This document shows positions 10,767 to 22,070 of a DNA stretch of 64,000 nucleotides, piece by piece. The translations under genes were made by a program, and so were the position numbers. Position 1 is the first letter of the stretch; every line of letters begins with the position of its first letter. The stretch spans positions 78,980-142,979 of the forward strand of contig NGBS01000603.1 of assembly GCA_002245135.1 (NCBI GenBank). The letters run 5' to 3'. Under the pieces are notes generated by a model. That model saw only the letters and a program-made list of their open reading frames with translations. It was not told the DNA's origin and ran no database searches. This stretch comes from Proteromonas lacertae. Lineage: Eukaryota > Sar > Bigyra > Opalinata > Proteromonadidae.

Positions 10767-11897
10767 ATGCAAGAACAAACTCTATCACAAGAAGAACAAC
10801 AATCAATTAATACTATGAACAGAATACAAAAGGACTATGAAAGAGAATTAGATAAATATAATCGTTTTAGCGAAAGATATAAAAGAGAGTCATGTAAATA
10901 TTCATTTTATGTATGGAAATCACGTATTAACAAGGAATTTAAACCAGACAAAGAGCAAAAGCTGGCAATATCAAACTATGCTTATCAAATTGGAATGGTT
11001 GGTGAAAATATGAATAACTTAATACTAAAATTAGATAATATAGATACATATGGAAATGAAAACATCCGACAGACTAGAAAAGAACTGATAAAGACAATCC
11101 AAAAATCAATAGATACAAACGATAAGCTATACAAACAAGCCAAAAGATTAAACCAACTTTACATAGATCATTTCTTTCCTCCTGAAGTTGATAATAGCAA
11201 AATGGAAGAAGAAAGGAATAAAAATGAAAATGAAAAATCACCATCAACTGAATCTGAATCTGAATCTGAAGAAGAAATAAAAGAAGAAGTAGAAGAAAAT
11301 AATGAAAATAAATATCAAAATATACCAGATGCTCCTTCACTTAATTCATCTTTAGAAATGGAACAAGAAGATAATAACAACAAAAAATCAAGAAGAAGAA
11401 AACACCATCATAATAGACAAAGTGAAAAACAACAAGAACAACAACAATATAATGAACCATTACTTCCTCAATTTGTAGAAAGTTCTCGACATATTAATAG
11501 AAAATGGACACCACGTTATAAATTAAATCGTTATGGAAGAGATTTAGCATTGAGAGTTGAATTACCATATGTGAAGGAAGAGAATATAGAAATATCACTA
11601 GATCCAGATAATGATACCATAAATATAAGTGGAATGAGAAATTTAGAGAATATGTACAGTAGATTTAATTCAATGAAAGATTTTAATACTCCAAATTATG
11701 ATTATTTTGAATTAGAAGTTCCAATTGAATTGAATAAGATTGATACAGAGAATATTCGTTATGAATTTGAGGATTTTATACTGACAGTTATTTTTCCATC
11801 CAAAAGAATAATCTATAATAATAGAAATGATAATAGGTATATCAACAGCTGGTTTAATAATGATTATTATCCTCGTAATCCATTTTTCGCATTTTAA
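10767..11897 (+). CDS. BAG domain + Hsp20/alpha-crystallin domain fusion protein
   Basis: A single-exon protein of 376 residues. Residues ~60-130 form paired helices ending NNLILKLDNIDTYG and RQTRKELIKTIQKSIDTND. This fits the BAG domain, whose last helices bind the Hsp70 ATPase domain and trigger nucleotide release. Residues ~135-215 are a Glu/Ser/Asn-rich linker. Residues ~245-350 look like an alpha-crystallin domain: YGRDLALRVELPYVKEENIEISLD, INISGMRN, FELEVPIELNKIDTENI and EDFILTVIFPSKR. This matches the small heat-shock protein beta-sandwich ending in a '.L.v..P' strand. The protein could bridge substrate holding by the sHsp part to release or refolding by Hsp70. Start: first ATG after a T-rich stretch. 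The BAG call is the weaker of the two. Confidence 0.7.
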   Translation: MQEQTLSQEEQQSINTMNRIQKDYERELDKYNRFSERYKRESCKYSFYVWKSRINKEFKPDKEQKLAISNYAYQIGMVGENMNNLILKLDNIDTYGNENIRQTRKELIKTIQKSIDTNDKLYKQAKRLNQLYIDHFFPPEVDNSKMEEERNKNENEKSPSTESESESEEEIKEEVEENNENKYQNIPDAPSLNSSLEMEQEDNNNKKSRRRKHHHNRQSEKQQEQQQYNEPLLPQFVESSRHINRKWTPRYKLNRYGRDLALRVELPYVKEENIEISLDPDNDTINISGMRNLENMYSRFNSMKDFNTPNYDYFELEVPIELNKIDTENIRYEFEDFILTVIFPSKRIIYNNRNDNRYINSWFNNDYYPRNPFFAF

Positions 11898-12157
11898 TTA
11901 CATTAATTTTATTATTTAATACAATTTTTTTGTTGTTTTGTTGTTTCAAAAACAAAGCATTCTGTAAATATATTTGAATTGTTAAAGAGTATAGCGAAAT
12001 AATAAAAAAATATAAAATATTTTGGTTTAACAATTAGTTGTCTCACCTTCATATAGACTTGCGATGCTTGATATGGATTTATGAAGAAATACAAATGTAA
12101 TGTGGGTAATTTACTTTTGGTCATAATTACACGTCATAAAAGATTTCATTGTTATAA

Positions 12158-14952
12158 ATGAGTAATACTACCCAGGAGCCACTGTTGAGTGCAGAGGAAG
12201 GTAAAGCCAATGGAACTGAGGAAGGAGTGGTGATCGGACCTAGAGAAAGCATAGACTTAGCTGCTGAAGCATTCAAAAGGGATAGTACAAACGATTTGAA
12301 CATTTTCAATGGAGTTATTGTCCCTTGTCTATTGAATATTCTTGGTGTAGTGTTGTTTTTGAGACTTGCATGGGCAATTGGTCAAGCAGGATGGTTACTT
12401 GTATTAGTGTATATATATTACAATTATTTAACATGAAATAATAATAATAAATAGGATGTTAGCATTAGGAGAATCGTTAGCATTGTTAACTGTATTATCT
12501 GTAAGTGCTATTGTAACAAATGGTCATATGAAAGGAGGAGGTTCTTATTATATGATTAGTCGTTTATTAGGACCAGAATTTGGAGGTGCTATAGGTGTTT
12601 TGTTCTATTTTGCATATGCAATTGGTTGTAGTTTCTATACATCAGGTTTTGCTACATTAATATACAACTCCTTTTTCACTAATTATAATCAATACAGTAC
12701 AACTGTAATAATTGGATTATGTGCACTAGTATTTTTATTTTCAGTCGCTATGATTGGTGCTACAGCTTATACAAAAGTTAATGTGATATTATTCTTAATA
12801 CAAATAACATCTATATGGTGTGCAATTACTGCAATGTGGTTTAGAAGTCCTCATGAGCTAGATAATGGTGGTTATTATAGTGGGATGAAATGGGATACAT
12901 TTATGAACAACAGTAAAGCAGAGTATATATAGATTATTATTTTTTATTATTTTATAGTTATACAATATCAGAAGAATGTGGAAATAGTTTATGCGATTTT
13001 AAAACCATCTTTGGTGTTATATTCCCTGCAGTTATTGGTATAATGGAAGGCGCAAATTTAAGTGGAGATTTAAAAGATCCAAGAGCAACAGTAGGCAAAG
13101 GTACATTGATAGCTGTGTTGAGTGCTATTGCTCATTATGTTATATTAATATTGACATTCAGTGCAACAATGGATAGAGAAGCTTTAAGAGATAATCCCAA
13201 TGCTTTTCAAGATATTATTTATAATAAATATATATCTATAATTGGTGCATCTACTTCATCATTATCTGCAGCTTTAGCTACATTGTTTGGTAGTAGCCGT
13301 ATATTACAAGCATTATGTAGAGATAATTTATTCCCAATAATTAAATCAATTGGCAAAGGATATGGTTCACAAGATGAACCACGAAGAGCTGTTGTTTGTT
13401 CATTTGTCGTAGGAGTTATCTGTATTTTAGTTGGATCATTTGATGTATTAGCTCAAGTTATTACTGGATTCTTTTGTTTAGGTTATAGTTTGATTAATTT
13501 ATCTTGTTTCTTGATGAGAATTAGTGGTACTCCCAACTTCAGACCTACATTTAGATGTTATGGTTGGCCATTATCTTTAGCTGGTGCTATTTTAGGTATT
13601 GCATTAATGTTTTCATTAAATGTATGGTACGCTTTATTAGCAACTGGAATATGGATTGTTTTGTTCATTTATTTGATTTATACAGCACCAGAATCCCCTT
13701 GGGGTGATATTGGTCAAGCCTTAATCTTCCATCAAGTTAGAAAGTATTTGTTACGTCTAGACACTAAAGAAAATCATCCAAAGTTCTGGAGACCATCGAT
13801 TTTATTATTAGCTGATGATGCATCTCCTCCATTACTCTCATTCTGTAATGTAGTTAAGAAAGGAGGATTATATGTAGTAGGTAATGTAATAGTAGGTGAT
13901 TTTAATGATAATGTCCAATTATCTAAAGATTTGAAAGATGCTTGGAATCAATATATTACTAAAACTCATTTGAAAGCATTCCCAACTATTGTAATTGCTA
14001 ATGATGCAAGAGATGGTTATAGAGAGTTGATAATGTGTGGTGGATTAGGAGCTTTAAATCCAAATACTATTATTATACCATTCTATGAAGATCCGTATAT
14101 TATATTTATATTTATATATAAATAGAAGAAAATTACAAAGAAATCCAACCACTGGCTATTATTCTGATTTAGTTCAAATGTTATCAACAGAAAGTCAATC
14201 TAAATTAGCAGCAGTATATAATTATATATATATATATATTATAATATAATAATAATAATTATTATTATTAGAGAAATACCTTTGGTTCATCAGACAAATT
14301 CGTAGGAATATTAAGAGATTCATTGAAATTAGATAAACACTTATTAATCACTCGTCACTTTGACAGTGATATAATGTGGAATTTCTTTGGTTCAAGAAAA
14401 CAAGCTGATAATGGATTAAGTGACTTTGGAGCTTCACCAGTCAACAAGACTTTAGATGTTTATATCTTCGGTAAATGGAATTGGGAAGTATTTAATGGCA
14501 GTTTATCATTAATGATTCAATTAGCCCATATTACTCACAGTAACTCCAAATATGCTTCAACTAGTTTCAGATTAATTGAAATTGTAGGTCAAGAAGAAGT
14601 ACATGGTAAAGAAGAAGAGAATTTGAAATTGTTAATTAAAGAGACTAGAATTAGAGCTACTCCAAAGTTGGTTATTGCTACACCTGACCAAATTACAAGA
14701 GCATCTGATAATCAAGATAAAACTAAAGTTGCTGATTTGAATAAAACTGAGTTGAATAAGTTATATAACAATATTATTATGAACCAGTCAACTAACAGTG
14801 TATTGGTATTTGTGAAGATTGATCCTCCAAATGATGATGCTGATGAATATGAGAAGTATTATAAAGATTTAGAAATACTTGGTAATAATCTTCCACCATT
14901 GTGTATGGTAACAACTGAATCAACACAAGCAGTTATTACAAGAGAGATTTAA
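12158..14952 (+). CDS. SLC12-family cation-chloride cotransporter
   Basis: Five exons join cleanly, and their introns are GTATAT...ATAG. The protein has ~70 cytosolic residues and then a 12-helix transport core opening FNGVIVPCLLNILGVVLFLRLAW. It includes KGGGSYYMISRLLGPEFGGAIG, the signature FPAVIGIMEGANLSGDLKDPRA, LFGSSRILQALCRDNLFP and PNFRPTFRCYGW. The C-terminal ~330 residues are a soluble domain (RPSILLLADD, LGALNPNTIIIPF), as in KCC/NKCC proteins. The family moves Cl- together with K+ and/or Na+ for volume and chloride control. The gene has no frame defects. Sequence alone does not decide whether it is K-Cl, Na-K-Cl or the SLC12A9-like type. Confidence 0.9.
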
Positions 14953-15068
14953 ACAACATTAATCTCTGACAAATGCTTTTGTTGATTTTATTTTGTTTTT
15001 TTGTTTTTGTTTACATAAAAAATATATTCGTTTCTTTTTTCATTTTATTTTTTTTTAATTTAAAAAAT

Positions 15069-16134
15069 ATGGAAGAACTGGAAGTTCAAATGAAAACGTA
15101 TATAAATTTTGTTGATATAGTCATAGATATGAAACCCAATTATCACAAATGGAAGAGAATAAAGAACAATATGGTGATCAGTTCGAAACTTATAAGACAA
15201 CACTCACTAAATGTATTCTTTTAACAAAAGCCTCAGTATATTTCTCATATTTTTAACTAGTAATGTAGTTGGATGCTGTAAAAGCAGATGATGAAGAACT
15301 TGCTTCCAAAGGAGAAAATACAAACGAAACTCCATTAGATGAAAATGGTAAACCATGTATAATCATTATATTTATTAGTATATGTAAATAGTACCACAAT
15401 ATGCTGTAGGAACAAAAGTATTAGCTCTATATCTCATAGATGGTGAAAAATATCCAGCTGTAATCGATCGTATAGTAGATGCAGGTAGAAAATACCTAAT
15501 AACATTCACAGGTTATGGAAATCATGTTGTTGTATTGAATAGTCACATTAGTGATATTAATAAAGGTTCCAAAGAAGCTCAAGTAGAAGCAAGTGATATA
15601 AAAGTGGGAAATAAAGTCAGAGCTATGTATCCTTATGATGGCAAGTTTTATGATGCAATTATTAAGGCAATCGAAGGAGATTCTGTAACAATTAACTTTT
15701 TAGTGTATAGCGAAACTCTTACAGTAAAAATAGAAGATCTTAGAAAGAAGAAAAACATACTACAAGCTGATAAAAATGGTGAAATTGCTATTCCTGATTC
15801 ATTGAGAATTCTACCAACAGATGATCAAAGAACAAAAGATCGTAAGAAGAAGACACTTAAATCGATAAAATATAAAAACCATAAAGCTCAATTAGAGAAA
15901 ATTGAAGCAGATAAACAAAAGGAATGGACAAGCTTTCAGAAGAAGATATCTAAGAAGAAGACGTATGGTTTTCTTACTAGTGTTGCTATGAAACAGAAAA
16001 GTGCATTTGCTACACCTGAATCTGATTTTGGTCTTGTTGGTAAGGTTGGAGTGTCTGGATCTGGTAAGAAAATGACAGAACCTCCAAAGATGCAGAAAAT
16101 ATCAAAGACTGAGAAGAGAGATTTGATTTTGTAA
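15069..16134 (+). CDS. Splicing factor SPF30 (SMNDC1-like) with two Tudor domains
   Basis: The start MEELEVQMKT opens an N-terminal coiled helix typical of SPF30. Introns follow at 15.10, 15.23 and 15.36 kb. Two Tudor modules come next: YAVGTKVLALYLIDGEKYPAVI...TGYGN, then VGNKVRAMYPYDGKFYDAII. The second half matches the conserved SPF30 tail: KEWTSFQKK, KSAFATPES and GKVGVSGSGKKMT. SPF30 binds symmetric dimethyl-arginine on Sm proteins through its Tudor fold and is needed for tri-snRNP joining and spliceosome maturation. The known animal protein has one Tudor domain, so the tandem pair is unusual. The exon-2 end is best placed before GTATATTTC near 15.24 kb, which keeps phase. Confidence 0.85.
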
Positions 16135-16283
16135 TTTAGATTTATTATTTTTGTTGATTTTTTGTTGTTAAAATATAAGAATATGCTTAAAGAACATTTT
16201 TATAAAATACAACATCATTTTTTTCAAAAAAACAATATGAATAAGCAAGATTTCTATTATTGAAACGGCTAGTTGTGATTTTA

Positions 16284-16741
16284 ATGTCTGAAGCAAAGAA
16301 ACTAGAAGCAAAATTATACCTTGGTATTGATATATGCAATTTTATATAATAGGAGAAGTAAAAGAAAGAGACTGGATAGAACCAGATCCTGATTTTGGAG
16401 AACTAACTACTGTATGGCCTTATAGTTATTATTGTAACTAGATAACATTTGTTGATACTTCTAAAAAAGTTATAAGCACTTCAGAGGTATTATTTATTCT
16501 ATTATTTATTATAGTTTCCTGTAGGCCATACTGTTGATCATTTAAAACTATTTATTGAAGAAACGACAGAAAATCCATCCGAAATAGTAGTATTTATACA
16601 TTTTTTATAAATGTCCATAAATAGGTGCTGACATTCAATGGAAAAGAAATGCTAGGCCCATTATCCATATCAGATTATCCGCAATTAACAAATCCATCAG
16701 CCTCTCATGATATTACAGTGTCTTATAAGAAGGGCAAATAA
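16284..16741 (+). CDS. Small ubiquitin-fold-like protein (~110 aa)
   Basis: Five very short exons separated by four introns of 28-35 nt give a ~110-residue acidic protein, MSEAKKLEAKLYLG...SYKKGK. The middle reads as a beta-grasp fold. It has strand TFVDTSKKVIS, then VGHTVDHLKLFIEE, which corresponds to the ubiquitin helix after the first hairpin. LTFNGKEMLGPLSISDYPQL follows and matches the 'v.f.gk.l.d...l.dy.i' part of ubiquitin-like domains. There is no C-terminal diglycine, so it is unlikely to be conjugated. No known partner is recognised. It lies just downstream of SPF30 on the same strand. The exon chain keeps phase throughout, which supports a real gene. Confidence 0.6.
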
Positions 16742-16837
16742 ATTAACATATGTATTATTTTTTATAATTTGTGTGTGTGTTTCATACCCAATATAACGAA
16801 AAATATATATATATAAAGAAAATGAAAAACACATTTT

Positions 16838-18561
16838 TTAATTCTTTTGAACAATAATAGTAGGAGTGGTAATAGTTTCACTATCTCCATCTTTTACGAA
16901 TGATACTCTCAATCTTAACTTAAACGGCTGATCAGCATCAAATTTAGTCATTTTCACATGATGTTCTATACTTTTCACAGCTTGAGGTAATAAACTATCT
17001 TCCAGAGGATCAGTTATACACTGACAATACTTTGCTGAATTAATTTGAACAGCAAAATCATTATAAATATAAGAAGTATAATTGGTATATTGAACTAAAA
17101 TATCAACATTGTTATTCCCATTACTATATTAAATAAATAAAATATAATTATATATATTATACAAATTAGCAGTGAATCTGATAGTAATCAAATCATCTTT
17201 GTACACTTCTTCAGATGCATTTTCAGCTTCAGCTTCTGTTCTTTTCTTCAAACATTTTGCACAAAGTGTCTTACTCTTTGAATTCTCAAAACCACAGGAA
17301 CATACCCAATTCTTATTTCTATTCACCATCATTTTCTTCTTTAATTTGTCTTCCTCTTCTGCTTCACTTTCTGATGTGGATGAATTACCATTTCCTTCAA
17401 TGAATGGAGGCATTTCAACACTATAATAAAAATAAAAATATATAATTATACATTGTTGCACCAGCTGGAACATTACTTCTTTTATTCCTTTCTAGTTCCA
17501 TTGATAAACCATCACTTCGTAATAATGATCGACTATGTCTTGCAGTTCTCTAAAAATATATTAATATAATTTATATATATATACTTTTGTGTTTTTACAA
17601 CATACTACAAAAAAGCAACCAATCATCACCAACATCGCTAATAAGAATCCCCATGTATCACTTAGACTATATTCTGTAGATGGAGTATCTGGTACAGGAA
17701 TTGTACAATTTTCTCCTTTATATTTACTAATGCATTTACATGTACCATCACTGTTACATGTTCCTTGATTTGAACAAGTTACATTTGCTAAACAATAACG
17801 ATTACAGTTTTTATTATAATAGTTTTCATTACATTGACATCTACCATCATCTAGACATTGACCATTGCTACTACAATTTAAATCAGGATGACAATATATA
17901 TTACATAAAGGACCAGTCCATCTATAAAAATATAAATATATATATATACCTATCATTACATGAACATGTTGAATTGGATGTACACTGTCCATGACCATTA
18001 CATATACTATCATCACACTTTATACAACTACCATCCTTATCTTTAGTATAACCCGAATTACAAACACAATTGCCATGATTACATATTCCATTATCATTGT
18101 TACAATAATGATAGATATTACTATCTTTATCGAGGGATGAACCTGGACAAGTTATATTGCAATTATCACCAGTCCATCTAATATTAATAAAATATTTTAA
18201 AATAATTATTATAAATACTCATTATCACAACTACATTTCCCTTCTACATTACAATCACCATGATCATAACATGTTTCTTTTGCATCACAATATATATTAC
18301 AATTTGGTAGAATATAATAAGGAGGCTTACAATAACAAGAATTATCTGTCTCATTTCTAGTTGACTTACCAGGGCATGGTACTAAAGTAGTAGCCTGTAC
18401 AGTAGTAGTTTCTTCAGATGTAAAATTTGTTTGCAACTCTAGAAGAAAGTGAATTATATATGACTAACACTATATATACCAGCATCCTCATCACATGATG
18501 CGAATGAGAAAATATATAAACAGAAGAATGTAAAAAGTGTTAAACTGCGCTTATACAACAT
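16838..18561 (-). CDS. Type I membrane EGF-repeat protein with cytoplasmic RanBP2 zinc finger and gamma-adaptin-ear-like domain
   Basis: The start MLYKRSLTLFTFFCLYIFSFASC is a clear signal peptide. A Thr-rich spacer and about six EGF-like repeats follow (CYDHGDCNVEGKCSC, GHGQCTSNSTCSC, CSSNGQCLDDGRCQC, CSNQGTCNSDGTCKC). One membrane helix comes next (WGFLLAMLVMIGCFFVVCC), then a basic stop-transfer stretch. The inside part holds an acidic segment and a RanBP2-type finger (NWVCSCGFENSKSKTLCAKC). A C-terminal beta-sandwich starts DLITIRFTANFNG, and its features DFAVQINSAKY, LLPQA and PFKLRLRVSF match the gamma-adaptin ear/GGA fold. EGF repeats suggest adhesion or sensing. The finger and ear suggest direct coupling to ubiquitin or RNA and to clathrin accessory proteins. 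Introns are short and all in phase. Confidence 0.75.
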
Positions 18562-18674
18562 TTTTCTATTTTTGTTACTCAAACCTGTGATTTGATTCAT
18601 TTAATGAAAATATAGTCGTTATGAATAATAAAAACACAATATAAACTCATCAAATGGTTATAATACATAATTAA

Positions 18675-21600
18675 TTATTCAACATTTAAAAACACTTTTA
18701 ATATTTCTTTCTTTTCTTCTTCTGAAATTCCATTCAGCTCTATTCTTCCAATTAAATCAAATGTGTCTAAAAATGATTTTAACTCTGATCTATCTATATT
18801 TTCCTTTACTGTTATTGATAATCTATCCAATTTGTAAAATATTTCATGATTCTCTCTCATTAATTTCAATTCATTTTCATTTAATTCATTTCCTACTATA
18901 TTAATACCTCTTGATAACTTACAATCTATTAATCTTTCTAATAACATTATAAAACCTTTTTCACTCATTACAACTTCTATTCAAATCACATAATTATAAT
19001 ATAATAAAAATACTTGATAGATTTAATGACAGTGGATTATAATGTCTATCTTTTTCAACAAATATATCCAAATATTTACAGATTATTTCTATACCTTCAT
19101 CTCGAATTTCATTATTGAATATTATAATATCTTCAGCATCTTTTGGTAAAGAATCTACTAACTCTTTTAATCCTTTTGAACTGATTTTATTTTTGGATAA
19201 ATCAATTTCTTTAAAATCAATCTGTTTAATTAATGATATGTGAGAATCATTAATATTCATATCTATTATTGATTAAATTTTAAAATTCTATACTTGAAAA
19301 ATCATATTCCCTATAATCTATCCTTTTCTTGTTTATACAATAATTCAAATAATACTCCAATTCTTCGTTTTTCCATGATGAACATTTTATTTTTATAAAT
19401 GGATATTCTCCTTTTTCTAATGATTTTGAACAAATTGTTTCTAATCCATTCATTCTGACATTATTTCCACTTAGATCTATTCTGTCACATTCTCTATTCG
19501 ATTTTATATTATCTGCTAATAATATTACACTTTCATCATCAATTGAGATATTACTCAAATTCATATTGTAAGGATATTCTATTAATATTTCTATATTATC
19601 TACAAACAATTTAAAACCATCATTACCAATTGGATTATCTATTGATGAAATACAACAAACATTAATATAAAACATACTATGAATAATCAGTGTTTTAATA
19701 TATAAATTTTCTTTCATAAGCTCTAGCAAATATTTTACTCCATTTGAATCAATATTATTATTACTTATATCAAGTATACTTACCCTTTTATCATACATTA
19801 AACCTTTTATTAAATACTTTAATCCAACTGAAGATAATACCATTTCTATTTCATATTAAATATTAATAATTATACTTGAACAGTCAATTTTGCCACAATA
19901 GGGTAGTAAATAAGGCAAAGAATGAAATAGCATTTTAATTCCTTCATCTCCTATCTCATTTCCACATAATTCAAGATGTTTAAGATTTGGAAATGATGAT
20001 AGATTGTTAATCAGTAATTCAACACTTTTAGATGTTAGTTTATTATCTAAAGTAATAGAAATAAATCAAACTATACTACATAAATTCAGCTCTTCTATTT
20101 CTCTCATCTCATTTGATCTTAAAGAAACAAACGATCTGAAAAGATCATCATCAATATCTGAATTACTCAGACTTAAACATTTATTATTTTTGATTATTTC
20201 TGGAACATCTCTATCAATCAGTAATTCAATACTCCCATTTAAATCAAATAATACTTTTGAAATAGGAAATTTGGAGAATAAAGCTTTTAATCCTTTTGAA
20301 TGAATATTCCCGTTGAATTTAATATCTATTTTGTTAATATTTGGATATTTATATAATTCTTCTGATAATAATATCATTGATTCATCATTCAAATTCATAA
20401 ATTGAAGATCCAATTCATTATCTTTGTTGATTAATAAATGTAGATATGGAAGTAAAAATTTGAATCCTTTTGGACCAATAGGATTAGCTATTCCAATATT
20501 AAAAAAAATATATCAAATACTTGCAACATCAATGTATTTTAATCTCATAAATGGAATTGATTTAACAAATGATTCAATGAAAATATAAGTAAATTTACAA
20601 AACAAAAACCCTAATTCTTGAAGACTTGACATATTACAAATATATAATGCAAATAATGGTTGATATTTGAATAAAACATTAACATTATCTACACAAAAAA
20701 TAATGACCATGAATATACAGAAACTTAATTTTGTAGGATTGATTAACTTCAATATTCTAAAGAAATAATCCATTCCTTCTTCACATACACATATCACTGT
20801 AGAATTAATAACAATTCTTTCTTCAGCTAATCTATTGTAAATTCCAAATATCATTTTATCTAAATAACATTCTGATTTTTGTGTTTTGCATTTATGTTTA
20901 ATCTGAAATTTCAGTCTATCATTAATTGACTTATCTTTTTTGTATAATTCCTTCATTAATAGAATTGATAATATTCTCTCATTTGGATTATTATTGTAAA
21001 ATTCTATCAATTCATCTAGATGTGAATGCCACTTACAACTATGAAGAGTGTATTGCTGTGGATATAAAATTTCAAGAGTCATTATATCATTATTTGATAA
21101 TATCTCTTTTCTTTCTTTCATCATCATTAGATTATCATATTTATCTTTATATACTTTACACATTTTTATCATTTCCTTATTCAACTCTTTTAAACTCATT
21201 CTATCTTCATTCTTTAATTTCAACATTCTTTTTATCATTTCTTTCATTGAAATATTACATTCTACATCTAAATTATATTTACATCTCATGACATTATTAA
21301 CTGTTCTTTTGATATTATTATCTTCATTAAATGGTAATTTCTTACAAATCATTTCATATAATATACAGCCAATTGACCAAATCACACTTCTTTCATTACA
21401 TTCATATCCATTCAACTCTTCTGGACTTTTAAAACAAAGATCATATATTTTCACATCTTCTTCTTTTCTCAACAAATCCAAGAACAAATCGCATATCTTT
21501 ATATTATTATCTCCTTCAATTATTACATTATTATTCTTTAAATTATTTATTACTATATAATATTCACTCAATACTATAACAACATCACATATTGAACTAA

Positions 21601-21984
21601 TCACTCTACAAATATCACTGTTTGAAAAGAATTTACTTTGAATCATCTCCTCCAAATCTCTATCATAATAATTTCGTGATATCACTATACACTCACTATC
21701 TTTCTTAATCTGAAACACTCTAAAAGGACAGATAAAGGATAAACAACAATCTGATAATAAGGAGTTATTCTCACAGAAGTCTAATATTCTTTTTTCTTTC
21801 ATTCCACATATATTTAATATTTTTATCACATTCACATCATTTTGCTGTTCAACTAACAAATCTACTTCATTTATACTCTTCTCTACTCGCTCTTTTAACT
21901 ATTAAATATATTATACACACATACTTTTATATTGGGATTTATATATTTCATTACATCCTCTACAATGAAATTACAGCAAAACAT
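18675..21984 (-). CDS. Pseudokinase-like domain fused to ribonuclease-inhibitor-type leucine-rich repeats
   Basis: Start MFCCNFIVEDVMKY; a short first exon splices into a long second one. The first ~250 residues have protein-kinase C-lobe landmarks: a degenerate catalytic loop (VINNLKNNNVII, where HRDLKPxN is expected), ICDL in place of DFG, SPEEL in place of APE, then WSIGCILYEMICKKLPF. The catalytic Asp is Asn and no glycine loop or Val-Ala-Ile-Lys is seen, so it is probably inactive. A helical spacer follows, then many 25-29-residue LRRs such as LELCGNEIGDEGIK, ILDISNNNIDSNGVKYL, IDLSGNNVRMNGL and EIDLSKNKISSKGL. These are RI-type, with the conserved Asn. Introns near 20.5, 20.05, 19.85, 19.65 and 19.27 kb keep phase. 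A remnant of its 3' end lies at 4.5 kb. Confidence 0.7.
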
Positions 21985-22070
21985 TTTTTTGAATTTTGGG
22001 GTTTATATTTTTTGCACCATATTCAAACTTGAGGTTTGAGATTTAAAAATTCTTTTTCTCTCAATATAGA

